Positions 43,529-53,836 of a stretch of DNA of 64,000 bases are shown piece after piece. This DNA is from Buchnera aphidicola (Phyllaphis fagi). Lineage in GTDB: Bacteria > Pseudomonadota > Gammaproteobacteria > Enterobacterales > Enterobacteriaceae. How positions within the stretch are numbered: the first letter of the stretch is position 1; every line of letters begins with the position of its first letter. The stretch spans positions 248,001-312,000 of the forward strand of contig NZ_OZ060370.1 of the NCBI RefSeq assembly GCF_964058955.1. Reading direction: 5' to 3'. Below the pieces are notes generated by a model. The model ran no database searches, was not told the origin of the DNA, and was given only the letters and a program-made list of their open reading frames with translations. A program made the position numbers and the translations under genes.

Positions 43529-44662
43529 ATGAATCATAAAAAAAAATTATTAGAATTACGAAATTACATTAATTATATCGATAAAAAAATACTTATATTA
43601 TTATCTAATAGAAAAAAAATAACTATAAAAATTATAAAAGAAAAAATAATAAATAATATACCTATACAAGATAAAAAACGAGAAAAAGAAATATTAAAAA
43701 AACTTTTTCATATGGGGAAAAAATATTTTTTATCTCAAAACTACATTGAAAAAATATTCAAAAATATCATTCAAGAATCTGTAATAACACAAAAAAAAAT
43801 TAAAAATCAATATATGACTAAGAATATTTTTAAAATACCTCAATTTTCTATTCTTGGTCCACAAGGATCATACTCACATATTGCAATGATAAAATATGCT
43901 AAAAAAAAATTCAAATATTTCAATATAAAAACATATTTAAGATTTCAAAAAATATTTCAATCAATTAACAATAAAACATCAAATTTTGCTATAATTCCTA
44001 TTGAAAATACTTATTCCGGATTTATTCATGAAACATATAATTTATTATGTTTAAGTAAACTACATATTATTGATGAACTTAATATACCAATTCAACATTA
44101 TTTCATGACAAATCAATTTACTGATTTGAAAAATATAAAAATTATTTATAGTCATCCTCAACCATTTGAACAATGTAGTAAATTTATAAAAAAATTTAAT
44201 CATTTAACAATAAAATATACCAATAGTACTTCAGATGCTATAAAAAAAATTATTCAAAATCACAACATCTATTCTTCTGCTATAGGAAATAAAGAAAATA
44301 TAAAAATTTATAAACTAAAAGAAATTAAAAAAAATATCACAAATCAAATACATAACAGTACTCGATTTTTGGTATTAAAAAATAAAAATATTGAAAAATT
44401 TAAAACTGATATTTCTAAAATTATATGTATTATAAATATAAATAAAAAAATAGAATTAATAAATCAAATACTATTCATTTTTAATACAAACCAACTCAAT
44501 ATATTAAAAATAGAACTTAAATCAAATAATCATAACAACATGCTAGAAAATACTATATATATAGAAATTCAAACATACTTATCATTAGATAACATGTTAA
44601 AAATATTTACTAAATTTAAAAAACAAAAAATATTATTTAAAATCTTAGGATATTGTTTATAA
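43529..44662 (+). CDS. pheA: Bifunctional chorismate mutase / prephenate dehydratase PheA
   Basis: PheA converts chorismate to phenylpyruvate, the committed route to phenylalanine. The 377-residue protein has an AroQ-type mutase domain in which R11, R28, K39, D48, R51, E52 and Q88 all sit at the E. coli active-site positions. The dehydratase domain has the catalytic NSTRFLVL motif. The C-terminal ACT domain lacks the GALV and ESRP phenylalanine-binding motifs (ELKSN stands where ESRP is expected), so feedback inhibition is probably lost, as I recall reported for other Buchnera. A 20-bp palindrome (44650-44669) spans the stop codon. Confidence 0.96.
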   Translation: MNHKKKLLELRNYINYIDKKILILLSNRKKITIKIIKEKIINNIPIQDKKREKEILKKLFHMGKKYFLSQNYIEKIFKNIIQESVITQKKIKNQYMTKNIFKIPQFSILGPQGSYSHIAMIKYAKKKFKYFNIKTYLRFQKIFQSINNKTSNFAIIPIENTYSGFIHETYNLLCLSKLHIIDELNIPIQHYFMTNQFTDLKNIKIIYSHPQPFEQCSKFIKKFNHLTIKYTNSTSDAIKKIIQNHNIYSSAIGNKENIKIYKLKEIKKNITNQIHNSTRFLVLKNKNIEKFKTDISKIICIININKKIELINQILFIFNTNQLNILKIELKSNNHNNMLENTIYIEIQTYLSLDNMLKIFTKFKKQKILFKILGYCL

Positions 44663-45865
44663 ACAATATTATCTAAAAAATTTCAATATCAAAAGTAAAA
44701 CCACCAAAATAGTACCTTCAATAGATAATAAAGATATTAATATTATTATATAACAATCTATTTAAAAACAACTATCAAAATATTTTAAAATAAATAATAT
44801 AAAAACTATATAATATATACCAAAACTGATTAATAAATCATATATTATTATTTATAATAATCATTATAGATATATAAAAATAAGATTATAAAATATTAAT
44901 TATAGTGTAATTGTAAAAACTGTTACATTAAAATAAATATCATATTAAATATCTATAAACACTATAACCTTCTCAATCGTTAATATATTCTTATATTAGT
45001 CAATAAAATATATAAATATTACATATATTAAAAATAAAAATTGTATTAAATATGATACAATATTATTTTCAATTAAAACATATATATTAATAATTAAATT
45101 ATTTTAAAATAAAATAATCATATATTTATTTATAGAAATCACAATAAACGACATAATTTTATATTAAATTTAATGTACAAAAATAAAAATAATTATTTAA
45201 CTTTTATTAAAATGGATTGTTGATACATTCTATAATTACAAAAAAAATAATTAATGTAATTAAAATTAAATATCTTCCAAATGTTAAATATGATATTACT
45301 TAAATAAAATAATAATTTTATATTTATATTAAGAATATTAATAAATGATATTACTTAAATTAATAAAAATTTTTAATACTAGAATAAATTGAAAATTTTA
45401 GAATATCAATATAAATAATGTATTATTACCTGAAATATAAACATATTATTAAATTATAAATTTATAAATATAATATTATTTATTAATTATATAAAAAATA
45501 AAAAAATAATATATTTCATTTCAATGCTTTAAAATTACAAATATAATATATACAATTTTAAACATGATAAAAATTACATATTAAACAATATTTACATATT
45601 TTAAAATATATTTAATAAAATATTTTATAAAAATAAAAATAAAATTTATTTTATAAAATTATAAAAATATTACATAATATTAAAATCATAAAATATTGAT
45701 AAAATTCTATAAATATAGAAATAATTTAAATAATAAAAACTAAATATTTAAAATGATTTAATATTTAAAACAATTTATCTAGTATATGTTATTTTCAATA
45801 CCTAAATCATTATAAAATAATATTTTATTCATGTATTAACATATAATATTTTAAAAGAGAAAAAT
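44663..45865. other. 1.2-kb gene-free gap at the ffh position
   Basis: No open frame of useful size lies here on either strand. ffh is the expected neighbour upstream of rpsP in related Buchnera and lies close upstream in E. coli. The gap is nearly an ffh length (about 1.35 kb), but I could not recognize convincing remnants of the GTPase or M domain. The sequence looks like strongly eroded A/T-rich DNA and carries the rpsP promoter. Confidence 0.55.
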
Positions 45866-46120
45866 ATGGTAAAAATAAGATTAGCACTTCATGGTTCTAA
45901 AAAAAAACCATTTTATAAAATTATTGTTACAGATAGTAGATTTCCAAGAAATGGAAGATTTATTGAAAATATTGGATTTTTTAATCCAAACGTTCATAAT
46001 AAAGCAAAAAAAATTAATTTAAATATTAATCGAATGGATTATTGGGTAAAAAATGGAGCAATTTTATCTAATAGAATAAAATATTTTATTAAAGTAATAA
46101 AAAAAAATAATATTTTATAA
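45866..46120 (+). CDS. rpsP: 30S ribosomal protein S16
   Basis: S16 assists 30S assembly. The 84-residue product begins MVKIRLALHGSKKKPFYKII and contains VTDSRFPRNGRFIENIGFFNP, both characteristic. It opens the rpsP-rimM-rplS series (trmD missing), with an aaagag site before the ATG. Confidence 0.96.
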   Translation: MVKIRLALHGSKKKPFYKIIVTDSRFPRNGRFIENIGFFNPNVHNKAKKINLNINRMDYWVKNGAILSNRIKYFIKVIKKNNIL

Positions 46121-46153
46121 AATAAAATAAATAAAAGAGACGTATATAACACA

Positions 46154-46655
46154 TGATTAATCCCGTAATTATTGGAAAAATAGGTTCTTCCTATGGCATA
46201 TTAGGTTGGAATACTATTTTTTCTTTTACTGAAAAAAAAAAAATATTTTTCAATATATTCCGTGGTTTATTAAACAGAATAATATTTGGAAGATAATTTG
46301 TTTAGAATCTAAAAAAATACAACAAAAAAAAATCATAATTAAAATTAAAAACATTAATAATCGTGATCAAGCAAAAAAATTAACAAATTCTTTGATAGCT
46401 ATTGATATAAAAACATTACCTAATTTGAAAAACTACGAATATTATTGGAAAGATATTTTGTTTTGTAAAGTATTTAATAAATATAAAAAATATATTGGTA
46501 CTGTTTCAAATATTATACGATCGAAATCTAATGATATATTAGTTATTAAAAATAATCAAAATGATTCTCAAGAAATATTGATTCCTTTTATCGAAAAAAA
46601 TATTATTTATAAAGTTGATATTATTCATAAAATGATTTCTACAAATTGGTACTAA
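46154..46655 (+). CDS. rimM: Ribosome maturation factor RimM, frameshifted in a poly(A) tract
   Basis: RimM binds S19 and helps mature the 30S head. From ATG 46154 the frame encodes NPVIIGKIGSSYGILGW, a typical RimM start, and then reaches a run of 12 A (46232-46243) before stopping at 46298. In the next frame the text resumes exactly with IFQYIPWFIKQ and continues to YYWKDILFCKV, DILVIK and the C-terminus at 46655. One added A gives a complete protein of about 167 residues. Slippage rescue or recent loss are both possible. Confidence 0.88.
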
Positions 46656-46736
46656 ACACACTATTTAAATAATATATAAAAATTCAATAAAATTATTTCA
46701 TTTTTATAAAAATTTCACAATCGGATACATATTATT

Positions 46737-47090
46737 ATGAAAAATAAAATTATTCAAATCATTGAACAAGAACAAATGGAACAAAAAAAAATACCTAAAT
46801 TTAGACCTGGTGATACTATAGAAGTAAAAGTATGGGTTGTAGAATTATCTAAAAAACGTCTTCAATCTTTTGAAGGTATCGTAATAGCTATTAAAAATCG
46901 CCATTTACAATCTTCTTTTACTGTTCGTAAAATATCCCATGGAGAAGGCATTGAAAGAGTCTTTCAAACATATTCAAATATAATAGAAAATATTATTATT
47001 AAAAAAAAAGGTTTAGTGAGAAAATCAAAATTATATTACTTACGCAATAGAATTGGAAAATCAGCTCGAATTAAAGAACGTATTGAATAA
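46737..47090 (+). CDS. rplS: 50S ribosomal protein L19
   Basis: L19 lies at the 30S-50S interface. The 117-residue protein matches E. coli (115): [28 protein letters not shown] and [12 protein letters not shown] are conserved. It follows rimM after 81 bp; trmD, which lies between rimM and rplS in E. coli, is absent. A hairpin follows the gene. Confidence 0.97.
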   Translation: MKNKIIQIIEQEQMEQKKIPKFRPGDTIEVKVWVVELSKKRLQSFEGIVIAIKNRHLQSSFTVRKISHGEGIERVFQTYSNIIENIIIKKKGLVRKSKLYYLRNRIGKSARIKERIE

Positions 47091-47119
47091 TTAAAATAAT
47101 AAAATATTAAATAAATTAT

Positions 47120-47143
47120 GCAGTCATATATTTTATTGACTGC
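47120..47143 (+). terminator. Hairpin after rplS
   Basis: A perfect 7-bp stem gcagtca / tgactgc with a 10-base loop starts 30 bp after the rplS stop and is followed by an A/T run. It fits the end of the rpsP-rimM-rplS transcript. Confidence 0.65.
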
Positions 47144-48456
47144 AAAATATTAAAAATTATTTCTACTTATAATCAATTCATAATATTTAATAATTATTTT
47201 ATTTTGTTTAATTTTATACATGTATTATCAATACTTGATATATCTTATAGTATTGTAATTAAAAAAAGTAATTAAAACATAAAAATATATTGTATGGTTA
47301 TTTATCTTTAATTGATCTAATTTAGTATCTCAATTACACAAAAAAATTAATTATGTTCATTATTTTTTTTATAATAAAAATATAAATAACGCATCATCAC
47401 AGAAATATAAATCTTTCAACCACATAAAATGAATATTCTAGAATCTAAAAATATAGATAATATATTTAATCAATCATATATAAATACTTATAATCTAACA
47501 ATATTATGATAAATATCAATATTATTTAAATAATCACATATAACAAATGTATTTATTAATTAATCTGTAATATATTTTAATAATATGTAATATTAAAAAA
47601 TATATCTTACTATTAATTATTAATGAATAAAAATTTTTCATTATAAGTTATAAAAATTAAAATATTTATATATTATAATTAAAAATTTTACATAAGTATA
47701 ATTTTTATTATTATTAATTGATGCTATAAACATCCTAATCATTAATTGATTTTCTAATAAAACATAATTATTTAAATTATTTATTCATTATCATACTTAA
47801 AATTACTATTTTATCATAATTTATATATTCTTATCTGTTATACTTTTTATATTTCTATAAATAAAATTATTTTTTATTTTCTATTCAATTATCATAATAA
47901 AATTGATAAAAATATAATTTATAAAAATTTTCTAATATAAATATTCAAGATTTTTTATTAGTACAATATAAAATAAAATTGTATTTTAAAAATGTAATAA
48001 TAAATTTTTATTTTATCATGTGTCTTAAAACAAATTTTTAATTATTTAACAATTTAATATATCATAAAAAGTATATAAATTTAAGTAAAATAAAAAAATT
48101 ATAATCTTTATAACATCATTATTTTAAAATGACATATATTTAATTACATCTTATGTAATAAAGTCCTATTAATCTATTTACTCAACAATGATCTTATCAA
48201 TATCTTATTAATATAATGATAATATTGTACATAATTTATTTTTACATTCTTAAATAATAAAAATATATATTTCAATAAATATAATAAAATTATGTACTAA
48301 AATTTATTATCATTGTAAATATCATATTTTAAAATTACCAAAAACTATATTAGAAACTATTATATTTGTTTAATAGTGCATTTACAATTAAATACTTTAC
48401 AAACATTATAAAACTAATTATGATAAATAATTAAATAAATTATTTGAAATGAAAAT
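47144..48456. other. 1.3-kb gene-free gap between rplS and aroQ
   Basis: No frame of useful length was found on either strand and no RNA gene is visible. It is likely the eroded site of one or more genes held here by less reduced relatives. The aroQ promoter must lie at its right end. Confidence 0.5.
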
Positions 48457-48912
48457 ATGCCCTATTTTAATATTTTATTATTAAATGGACCTAATTTAAA
48501 TTTATTAGGAACAAGAGAAACCAAAATTTATGGTAAAAAAACTTTAAATCAACTACTAGATACATTACATAAAAAATCTAATCAACTCAAAGTGAAAATA
48601 ACACATTTACAATCTAATGCTGAACATATTTTAATTGAAAAAATCCAACAATCTAAAAATATTGATTATATTATTATTAATCCTGCTGCTTTTGCACATA
48701 CTAGTATAGCATTAAGAGATGCATTATTGTCTGTAAATATTCCGTTTATTGAAGTACATATTTCTAATATTTATTCGAGAGATAACTTTAGATCACATTC
48801 TTGGTTATCTGATATTTCGAATGGTGTTATTTGTGGTTTTGGATTAGACGGATATTATTGGGCATTAAAAACTGCTATAAAACGATTAAATAAAAAAACC
48901 AAAAAATTATAA
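48457..48912 (+). CDS. aroQ: Type II 3-dehydroquinate dehydratase AroQ
   Basis: AroQ removes water from 3-dehydroquinate in the shikimate pathway that feeds PheA. The 151-residue protein is type [17 protein letters not shown] with the catalytic region, [18 protein letters not shown] with the family histidine, and [18 protein letters not shown]. It stands alone on the plus strand between two gene-free stretches. E. coli uses the unrelated type I AroD; AroQ is the form I expect in Buchnera. Confidence 0.96.
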   Translation: MPYFNILLLNGPNLNLLGTRETKIYGKKTLNQLLDTLHKKSNQLKVKITHLQSNAEHILIEKIQQSKNIDYIIINPAAFAHTSIALRDALLSVNIPFIEVHISNIYSRDNFRSHSWLSDISNGVICGFGLDGYYWALKTAIKRLNKKTKKL

Positions 48913-48973
48913 AATATTACAAATTTAAATCTATATTATATTTTTTTAATTACTCTATCGTTTCTATAATTTA

Positions 48974-48991
48974 TTACTATAGTTATAGTAA
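48974..48991. terminator. Possible hairpin between convergent aroQ and rluD
   Basis: An inverted repeat ttactata / tatagtaa with a very short centre lies 62 bp after the aroQ stop. It could terminate aroQ. The rest of the 395-bp aroQ-rluD interval (48913-49307) shows nothing recognizable. Confidence 0.3.
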
Positions 48992-49307
48992 CTTCCTCAG
49001 TTTAATTATTATTTATATATTTTATTACAATATCTAATAAACATTTTAAATCCTTTTATTTTATAAGATAATACAAATTACTTATGTAATTTCTTACAAT
49101 TATTAAAATAAAATATTAAAATCATATATAAAACAAATAATAAATCTATGTTTCTATAATTTATAAAATAAACTGATTCTGTTAAAAATTTTATATTTAT
49201 ATTTTATTTTCTAACTTCATATACATTGAACTCAAAGAGTACATAGTACATAATAATTATAAAATAATCATGTAAATAATTACTATTACTAATCATTAAT
49301 AACTTAT

Positions 49308-50242
49308 TTATAAGTATTGTATAATCTTTAACATATCTAAAGATAATGGTATTTTAAAATTCATATACTTGTTAGTTATAGGATGAAAAAATGAAATTTT
49401 ACTTGCATGTAATGCTTGTCGAGAAAATAATCTAATTTTTTCAAAATATTTTCTTGAAATACCTTGAGGAATATGATTTCTTGTTTTATATAATGGATCA
49501 CCTAAAATAGGATGTCGAATATGTAACATATGAACTCGAATTTGATGTGTACGACCAGTTTCTATTCGAATACGAAGATGAGTATAATATTTCAATTTTT
49601 TAATAATTTTATAATGTGTAATGGATATTTTCCCCGACATATGAGCCATCATACAAATTCTTTTTTTTATATGGCGCATGATAGGATAATTTATTGTACC
49701 TCCAGAAACTATTCTTCCAAAAACTAATGCATCATATTCACGAATAATTTCTCTTTTTCTTAATAAAAATACTAATTTTTCATAACTATATAAATCTTTA
49801 GCAATTACCATTAATCCAGTAGTATTTTTATCCAATCTATGTATAATACCCGATCTAGGTATACTATTTAAATCAGCATTGTAATATAATAAAGCATTTA
49901 ATAAAGTACCATTTATATTACCACACGACGGATGTATAACTAATCCCACTGGTTTGTTAATAATTAATATATTATTATCTTCATAAATAATATTTAAAGC
50001 AATATTTTCACCTATATCACTTTTTTTTTTTTTATATCCATAAAAATAGTAATTTTATCTCCAGGATTAACCATCGTATGAGGTTGATTAATCATAAAAA
50101 AATTTACATATACTTGTTGAGAAATAATCATTTTTTTAAAAATAGATCTAGAATGATTTGGAACCATATGTACTAAAATGTGATCTAACCTATATTTTTT
50201 TTTATCACGGTGTGGAACTATAATTTCAATTTTTTTTTTCAT
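49308..50242 (-). CDS. rluD: 23S rRNA pseudouridine synthase RluD, frameshifted in a poly(A) tract
   Basis: RluD makes pseudouridines 1911, 1915 and 1917 in helix 69 of 23S rRNA. The N-terminal S4 domain (YRLDHILVHMVPNHSRS) runs from ATG 50242 to a stop at 50012. The catalytic part, with NKPVGLVIHPS, HRLDKNTTGLMV and TGRTHQIRVHML, runs on in another frame to 49308. The switch falls in a run of 13 A on the coding strand (T at 50021-50033); one added A joins the parts into about 311 residues. RluC is separate at 12.9 kb, so this is the second paralog. Confidence 0.87.
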
Positions 50243-50355
50243 AATATAAATAATGCATATAATATTTAAAAATTTTATTTAATATCATATTAAATAATAT
50301 AATAAAATTAATCAATAAAGATTTTATATATTATTGTATATTATTTAAGGAATAT

Positions 50356-52980
50356 ATGAAATATACAACTAATAATGTTAGAAATATGTTTTTAAAATTT
50401 TTTGAACAAAATAAACACAAAATAATACCAAGTAGTTCTTTAATTCCAAGTGATCATTCTAATTTATTATTTACCAACGCTGGTATGAATCAATTTGAAG
50501 ATATTTTTTTAGGTAATAAAAAATTTAACTATTCTAGAGTAGTAACTGCACAACGATGTTTAAGAACAGGAGGAAAACATAATGATTTTCATCAAGTAGG
50601 ATATAGTACACATCACCATACTTTTTTTGAAATGTTAGGAAATTTTAGTTTTGGAGATTATTTTAAAAAAGAAGCTATTGCGTATGCATGGAATTTATTA
50701 ACTAATGAAAAATGGTTTAATCTTCCAAAAGATCAATTATTAGTTACTGTATATCAAGATGATCAAGAAACATACAATATATGGAAAAATATTATTCAAT
50801 TACCTGAATGTAAAATTATTAAAATAGGACATAAAAATAATAATGTTTATGAATCAGATAATTTTTGGCAAATGGGAGAAACTGGTCCTTGTGGTCCTTG
50901 TACTGAAATATTTTTTAATACATCTAATGATAAAAAATTATATTTACATGATTTAAAAGATAAAAATAAATACATAGAAATATGGAATATCGTATTTATT
51001 CAATTTAATCGTATTAAACATAATAAATTAATTCCTTTATCTACATTTTCAGTAGATACTGGCATGGGATTAGAAAGAATTACTTCTATATTACAAAAAG
51101 TAAACTCAAATTATAAAATAGATTCATTTCATGATTTAATTCAATCTATATATCAAATTAATAAACTGAATATAAGTAATAATAATCAATCTATTAATAT
51201 TATTGCAGATCATATTCGAGCATCTACTTTTATTATTGGTGATAATATATTACCTGATAATGAATATAGAGGTTACATTTTAAGAAAAATTATTAGACGA
51301 GCATTATTACATGGTAATAAATTAGGAATTAAAAAGATTTTTTTTTATAAATTAGTTTCTAGTGTAATAAGAATTTTTGGAGAATCTCAAAAACAATTAG
51401 AAAACCAACAAAAAAAAATTGAAAATATATTAAAAGAAGAAGAATTACAATTCAATCAAACGTTAAGTAAAGGATTTAAATTACTGTTAAATGAAATAAA
51501 AAATTTAAAAAATAAAGAACTTGATGCTAATATTGTATTTTATCTGCATGATACTATTGGTTTTCCAATAGATTTAACACAAGATATATGTCATGAATAT
51601 CACATTCATATTAATATCTCTAAACTTCAAAATATAATTTTTGAACACAAAAAAAAATCTCAAAAAAAAAAAATAACAATTAACAATATTATTAATACAA
51701 TTCATATAAACGAAAAATCTATTTTTAAAGGATATAAATATCATATAATCACTTCAAATATTAAAAAAATCTTTGTTCATGGAAAAGAACAATCAACGAT
51801 TAATGAAAATGAAGAAGGTATTATTATACTCGATCAAACTCCATTTTATGGAGAATCTGGAGGACAAATTGGAGATAGTGGAACTATATTTATAAAACAA
51901 TCAATTTTTGAAGTATATAATGTAAAAAATTATGCACAAGCAATTGGTCATATCGGGAAAATGCATACAGGAAAAATTAAAATTCATGATATTGTCACAG
52001 CTAAAATTAATAAAAAAAAAAGATTACTTATACAAAACAATCATTCTGCAACGCATTTATTAAATTCTGCATTAAACCTAGTATTAAAAGAAAAAATTTA
52101 TCAAAGAGGTTCTTTTATTAATGAAAAATATTTAAGATTTGATTTTTCTTATTTTAAACCAATTAATATAGATCAAATTTTTAATATAGAAAATATTATT
52201 AATCATCAAATTCAAAAAAATGTAAATATATGTGAACAATATGGTAGTATTCATGAAGCAAAATTAAAAAAATATAAATTTTTACAACATAAGCATTATA
52301 ACTCAATTGTTCGAATGTTAAAAATAGGAAAATTTTCTAAAGAATTATGTAGTGGTACACATTCTAAAAGAACCGGTGATATTGGTTTATTTAAAATTAT
52401 ATCTGAAAAAAAAATTGCTTCTGGAATACATCGTATAGAAGCGATAACTGGAAAATATGCATTACATAAAATACAAGATCAAGAAAAAAATATATTAGAA
52501 ATAAAAAATACATTACAATCTAATGATTCAGAGTTATTAATAAAAATAAAAAAAATAATTAATTATTGTTCTAACTTAAAAAAAGAAAATCAAATATTAA
52601 ATAAAGAAATAATATTAAATGAAAAAAACCAATTAATTAAAAAAATAATTAAAATTAAAAAAATATATTTCTTAAATAGCGAAACAAAAATTAAAAATCG
52701 TAAATTATTGAAAATCATGATTGATCAATTAAAAATAAAAATAAATTCTGGTGTTATTATTCTATTTTATCAATACAAAAAAAAATATATTTTTATAGTA
52801 AGTATAACAAATAACATAACTCATAAAATACAAGCCAAAAATATTGTTGAAATAATTAAAAAATATACTAATGGTTCTGGAGGTGGGAAAATACAAACCG
52901 CAGAATGTATAATAAATAATATACATGATTTTTATAAAATACTACCCCATATTACATCCTGGATTAGTACTTACATATAA
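50356..52980 (+). CDS. alaS: Alanyl-tRNA synthetase AlaS
   Basis: AlaS charges tRNA-Ala and clears mischarged serine and glycine. The 874 residues match E. coli (876). The class II core has FTNAGMNQFEDIFLG and HHTFFEMLGNFSFGDYF. The editing domain has HSATHLLNSAL and CSGTHSKRTGDIG, and the C-terminal domain keeps GSGGGKIQTAE. An aagga site precedes the ATG. It includes an in-frame run of 12 A. It is followed by csrA, as in E. coli. Confidence 0.97.
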   Translation: MKYTTNNVRNMFLKFFEQNKHKIIPSSSLIPSDHSNLLFTNAGMNQFEDIFLGNKKFNYSRVVTAQRCLRTGGKHNDFHQVGYSTHHHTFFEMLGNFSFGDYFKKEAIAYAWNLLTNEKWFNLPKDQLLVTVYQDDQETYNIWKNIIQLPECKIIKIGHKNNNVYESDNFWQMGETGPCGPCTEIFFNTSNDKKLYLHDLKDKNKYIEIWNIVFIQFNRIKHNKLIPLSTFSVDTGMGLERITSILQKVNSNYKIDSFHDLIQSIYQINKLNISNNNQSINIIADHIRASTFIIGDNILPDNEYRGYILRKIIRRALLHGNKLGIKKIFFYKLVSSVIRIFGESQKQLENQQKKIENILKEEELQFNQTLSKGFKLLLNEIKNLKNKELDANIVFYLHDTIGFPIDLTQDICHEYHIHINISKLQNIIFEHKKKSQKKKITINNIINTIHINEKSIFKGYKYHIITSNIKKIFVHGKEQSTINENEEGIIILDQTPFYGESGGQIGDSGTIFIKQSIFEVYNVKNYAQAIGHIGKMHTGKIKIHDIVTAKINKKKRLLIQNNHSATHLLNSALNLVLKEKIYQRGSFINEKYLRFDFSYFKPINIDQIFNIENIINHQIQKNVNICEQYGSIHEAKLKKYKFLQHKHYNSIVRMLKIGKFSKELCSGTHSKRTGDIGLFKIISEKKIASGIHRIEAITGKYALHKIQDQEKNILEIKNTLQSNDSELLIKIKKIINYCSNLKKENQILNKEIILNEKNQLIKKIIKIKKIYFLNSETKIKNRKLLKIMIDQLKIKINSGVIILFYQYKKKYIFIVSITNNITHKIQAKNIVEIIKKYTNGSGGGKIQTAECIINNIHDFYKILPHITSWISTYI

Positions 52981-53171
52981 CATAAACATTGAGTAAAAAT
53001 CGATTATTTAAAAAAAAATAAATTTTTATAATTTAAAATATATAATAAATAATATAAATAAACTATAATATCTTATAAAATATATTTTTAACACATATAG
53101 TCTTTAATACATGTTACAATTCTAAAATCATATAAAAATAATATCGTATACTTTTAAAAAAGGGGAAAAGA

Positions 53172-53381
53172 ATGCTTATTTTAACTCGTAGAGTTGGTGA
53201 AACACTAATCATTGGTGATGAAATTACTGTAACAGTATTAGGAGTTAAAGGTAATCAAGTAAGAATTGGTGTTAATGCTCCAAAAACAATATCAGTACAC
53301 CGTGAAGAAATTTATCAAAGAATACAATCAGAAAAAAAGAAAAAAAAATTAAACATTATTACATCTAATAAAATATGTTAA
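53172..53381 (+). CDS. csrA: Carbon storage regulator CsrA
   Basis: CsrA is a dimeric RNA-binding protein that regulates translation by binding GGA sites in mRNA leaders. The 69-residue product begins [20 protein letters not shown] and has [19 protein letters not shown], with the binding residues R44-like and L4-like in place. A strong agggga site precedes ATG. Its antagonist RNAs (CsrB/C) are not visible here. Retention in so small a genome is notable. Confidence 0.96.
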   Translation: MLILTRRVGETLIIGDEITVTVLGVKGNQVRIGVNAPKTISVHREEIYQRIQSEKKKKKLNIITSNKIC

Positions 53382-53387
53382 ATTTTA

Positions 53388-53410
53388 ATATATAATTTCT
53401 AATTATATAT
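53388..53410 (+). terminator. A/T hairpin after csrA
   Basis: A perfect 10-bp stem atatataatt / aattatatat with a 3-base loop starts 7 bp after the csrA stop. All pairs are A:T, so it may be chance in this composition. Confidence 0.3.
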
Positions 53411-53438
53411 AATGTAATATAACAATATTAAAATATAT

Positions 53439-53474
53439 TTGACTTAATTAAATAAATAGGTAGTATAATATAAT
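53439..53474 (+). promoter_or_regulatory. Candidate sigma-70 promoter for tRNA-Ser/tRNA-Arg
   Basis: A ttgact box (53439-53444) is followed after 19 bp by overlapping tataat hexamers (53464-53469 and 53469-53474), about 27 bp before the tRNA-Ser gene. The match is good, the spacing slightly long, and A/T background raises the chance rate. Confidence 0.45.
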
Positions 53475-53500
53475 TTGAGTGATAAATAAAAAATTACTTA

Positions 53501-53588
53501 GGTGAGGTGGCCGAGTGGATTAAGGCGCTCCCCTGCTAAGGGAGTATATAGAAAACCTGTATCGAGGGTTCAAATCCCTCTCTCACCG
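53501..53588 (+). tRNA. serV: tRNA-Ser(GCU)
   Basis: The sequence folds as a class II tRNA with ggtgagg acceptor stem, GCT anticodon and long variable arm. It lies downstream of alaS-csrA, where E. coli has serV. CCA is not encoded. Confidence 0.96.
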
Positions 53589-53600
53589 TCAAATTAAAAA

Positions 53601-53674
53601 GCATCCGTAGCTCAGTTGGATAGAGCACTCGGCTACGAACCGAGAGGTCGGAGGTTCAAATCCCCCCGGATGCA
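53601..53674 (+). tRNA. argV: tRNA-Arg(ACG)
   Basis: The gcatccg acceptor stem, ACG anticodon and GGTTCAAATCC T arm match E. coli argVYZQ tRNAs. It is 12 bp downstream of tRNA-Ser(GCU), reproducing the serV-argV cluster but with one arginine copy. The ACG anticodon implies adenosine-to-inosine editing by TadA. CCA is not encoded. Confidence 0.96.
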
Positions 53675-53836
53675 AAATTAAAAAAAATAATTATAATATT
53701 GATAAGAAGTTAACAGGTAATATTAATATAATAAATATCAGTAGATTAATTAAATAAAAATATAGTTCAATTACATATAATAAAAACAATATATAAATTT
53801 TATGATCTAAAAATAAAAATCTTTTAAATAAGATAA

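Noticed and set aside
44650-44669. 20-bp perfect palindrome over the pheA stop codon as an operator or attachment site
   Set aside because: It has no loop and is all but A/T-only; a chance palindrome or weak terminator is as likely.
44690-44760. A short KTTK-like stretch that could be an Ffh P-loop remnant
   Set aside because: Only a few residues match, the GxxGxGK context is missing, and A/T-rich sequence gives such strings by chance.
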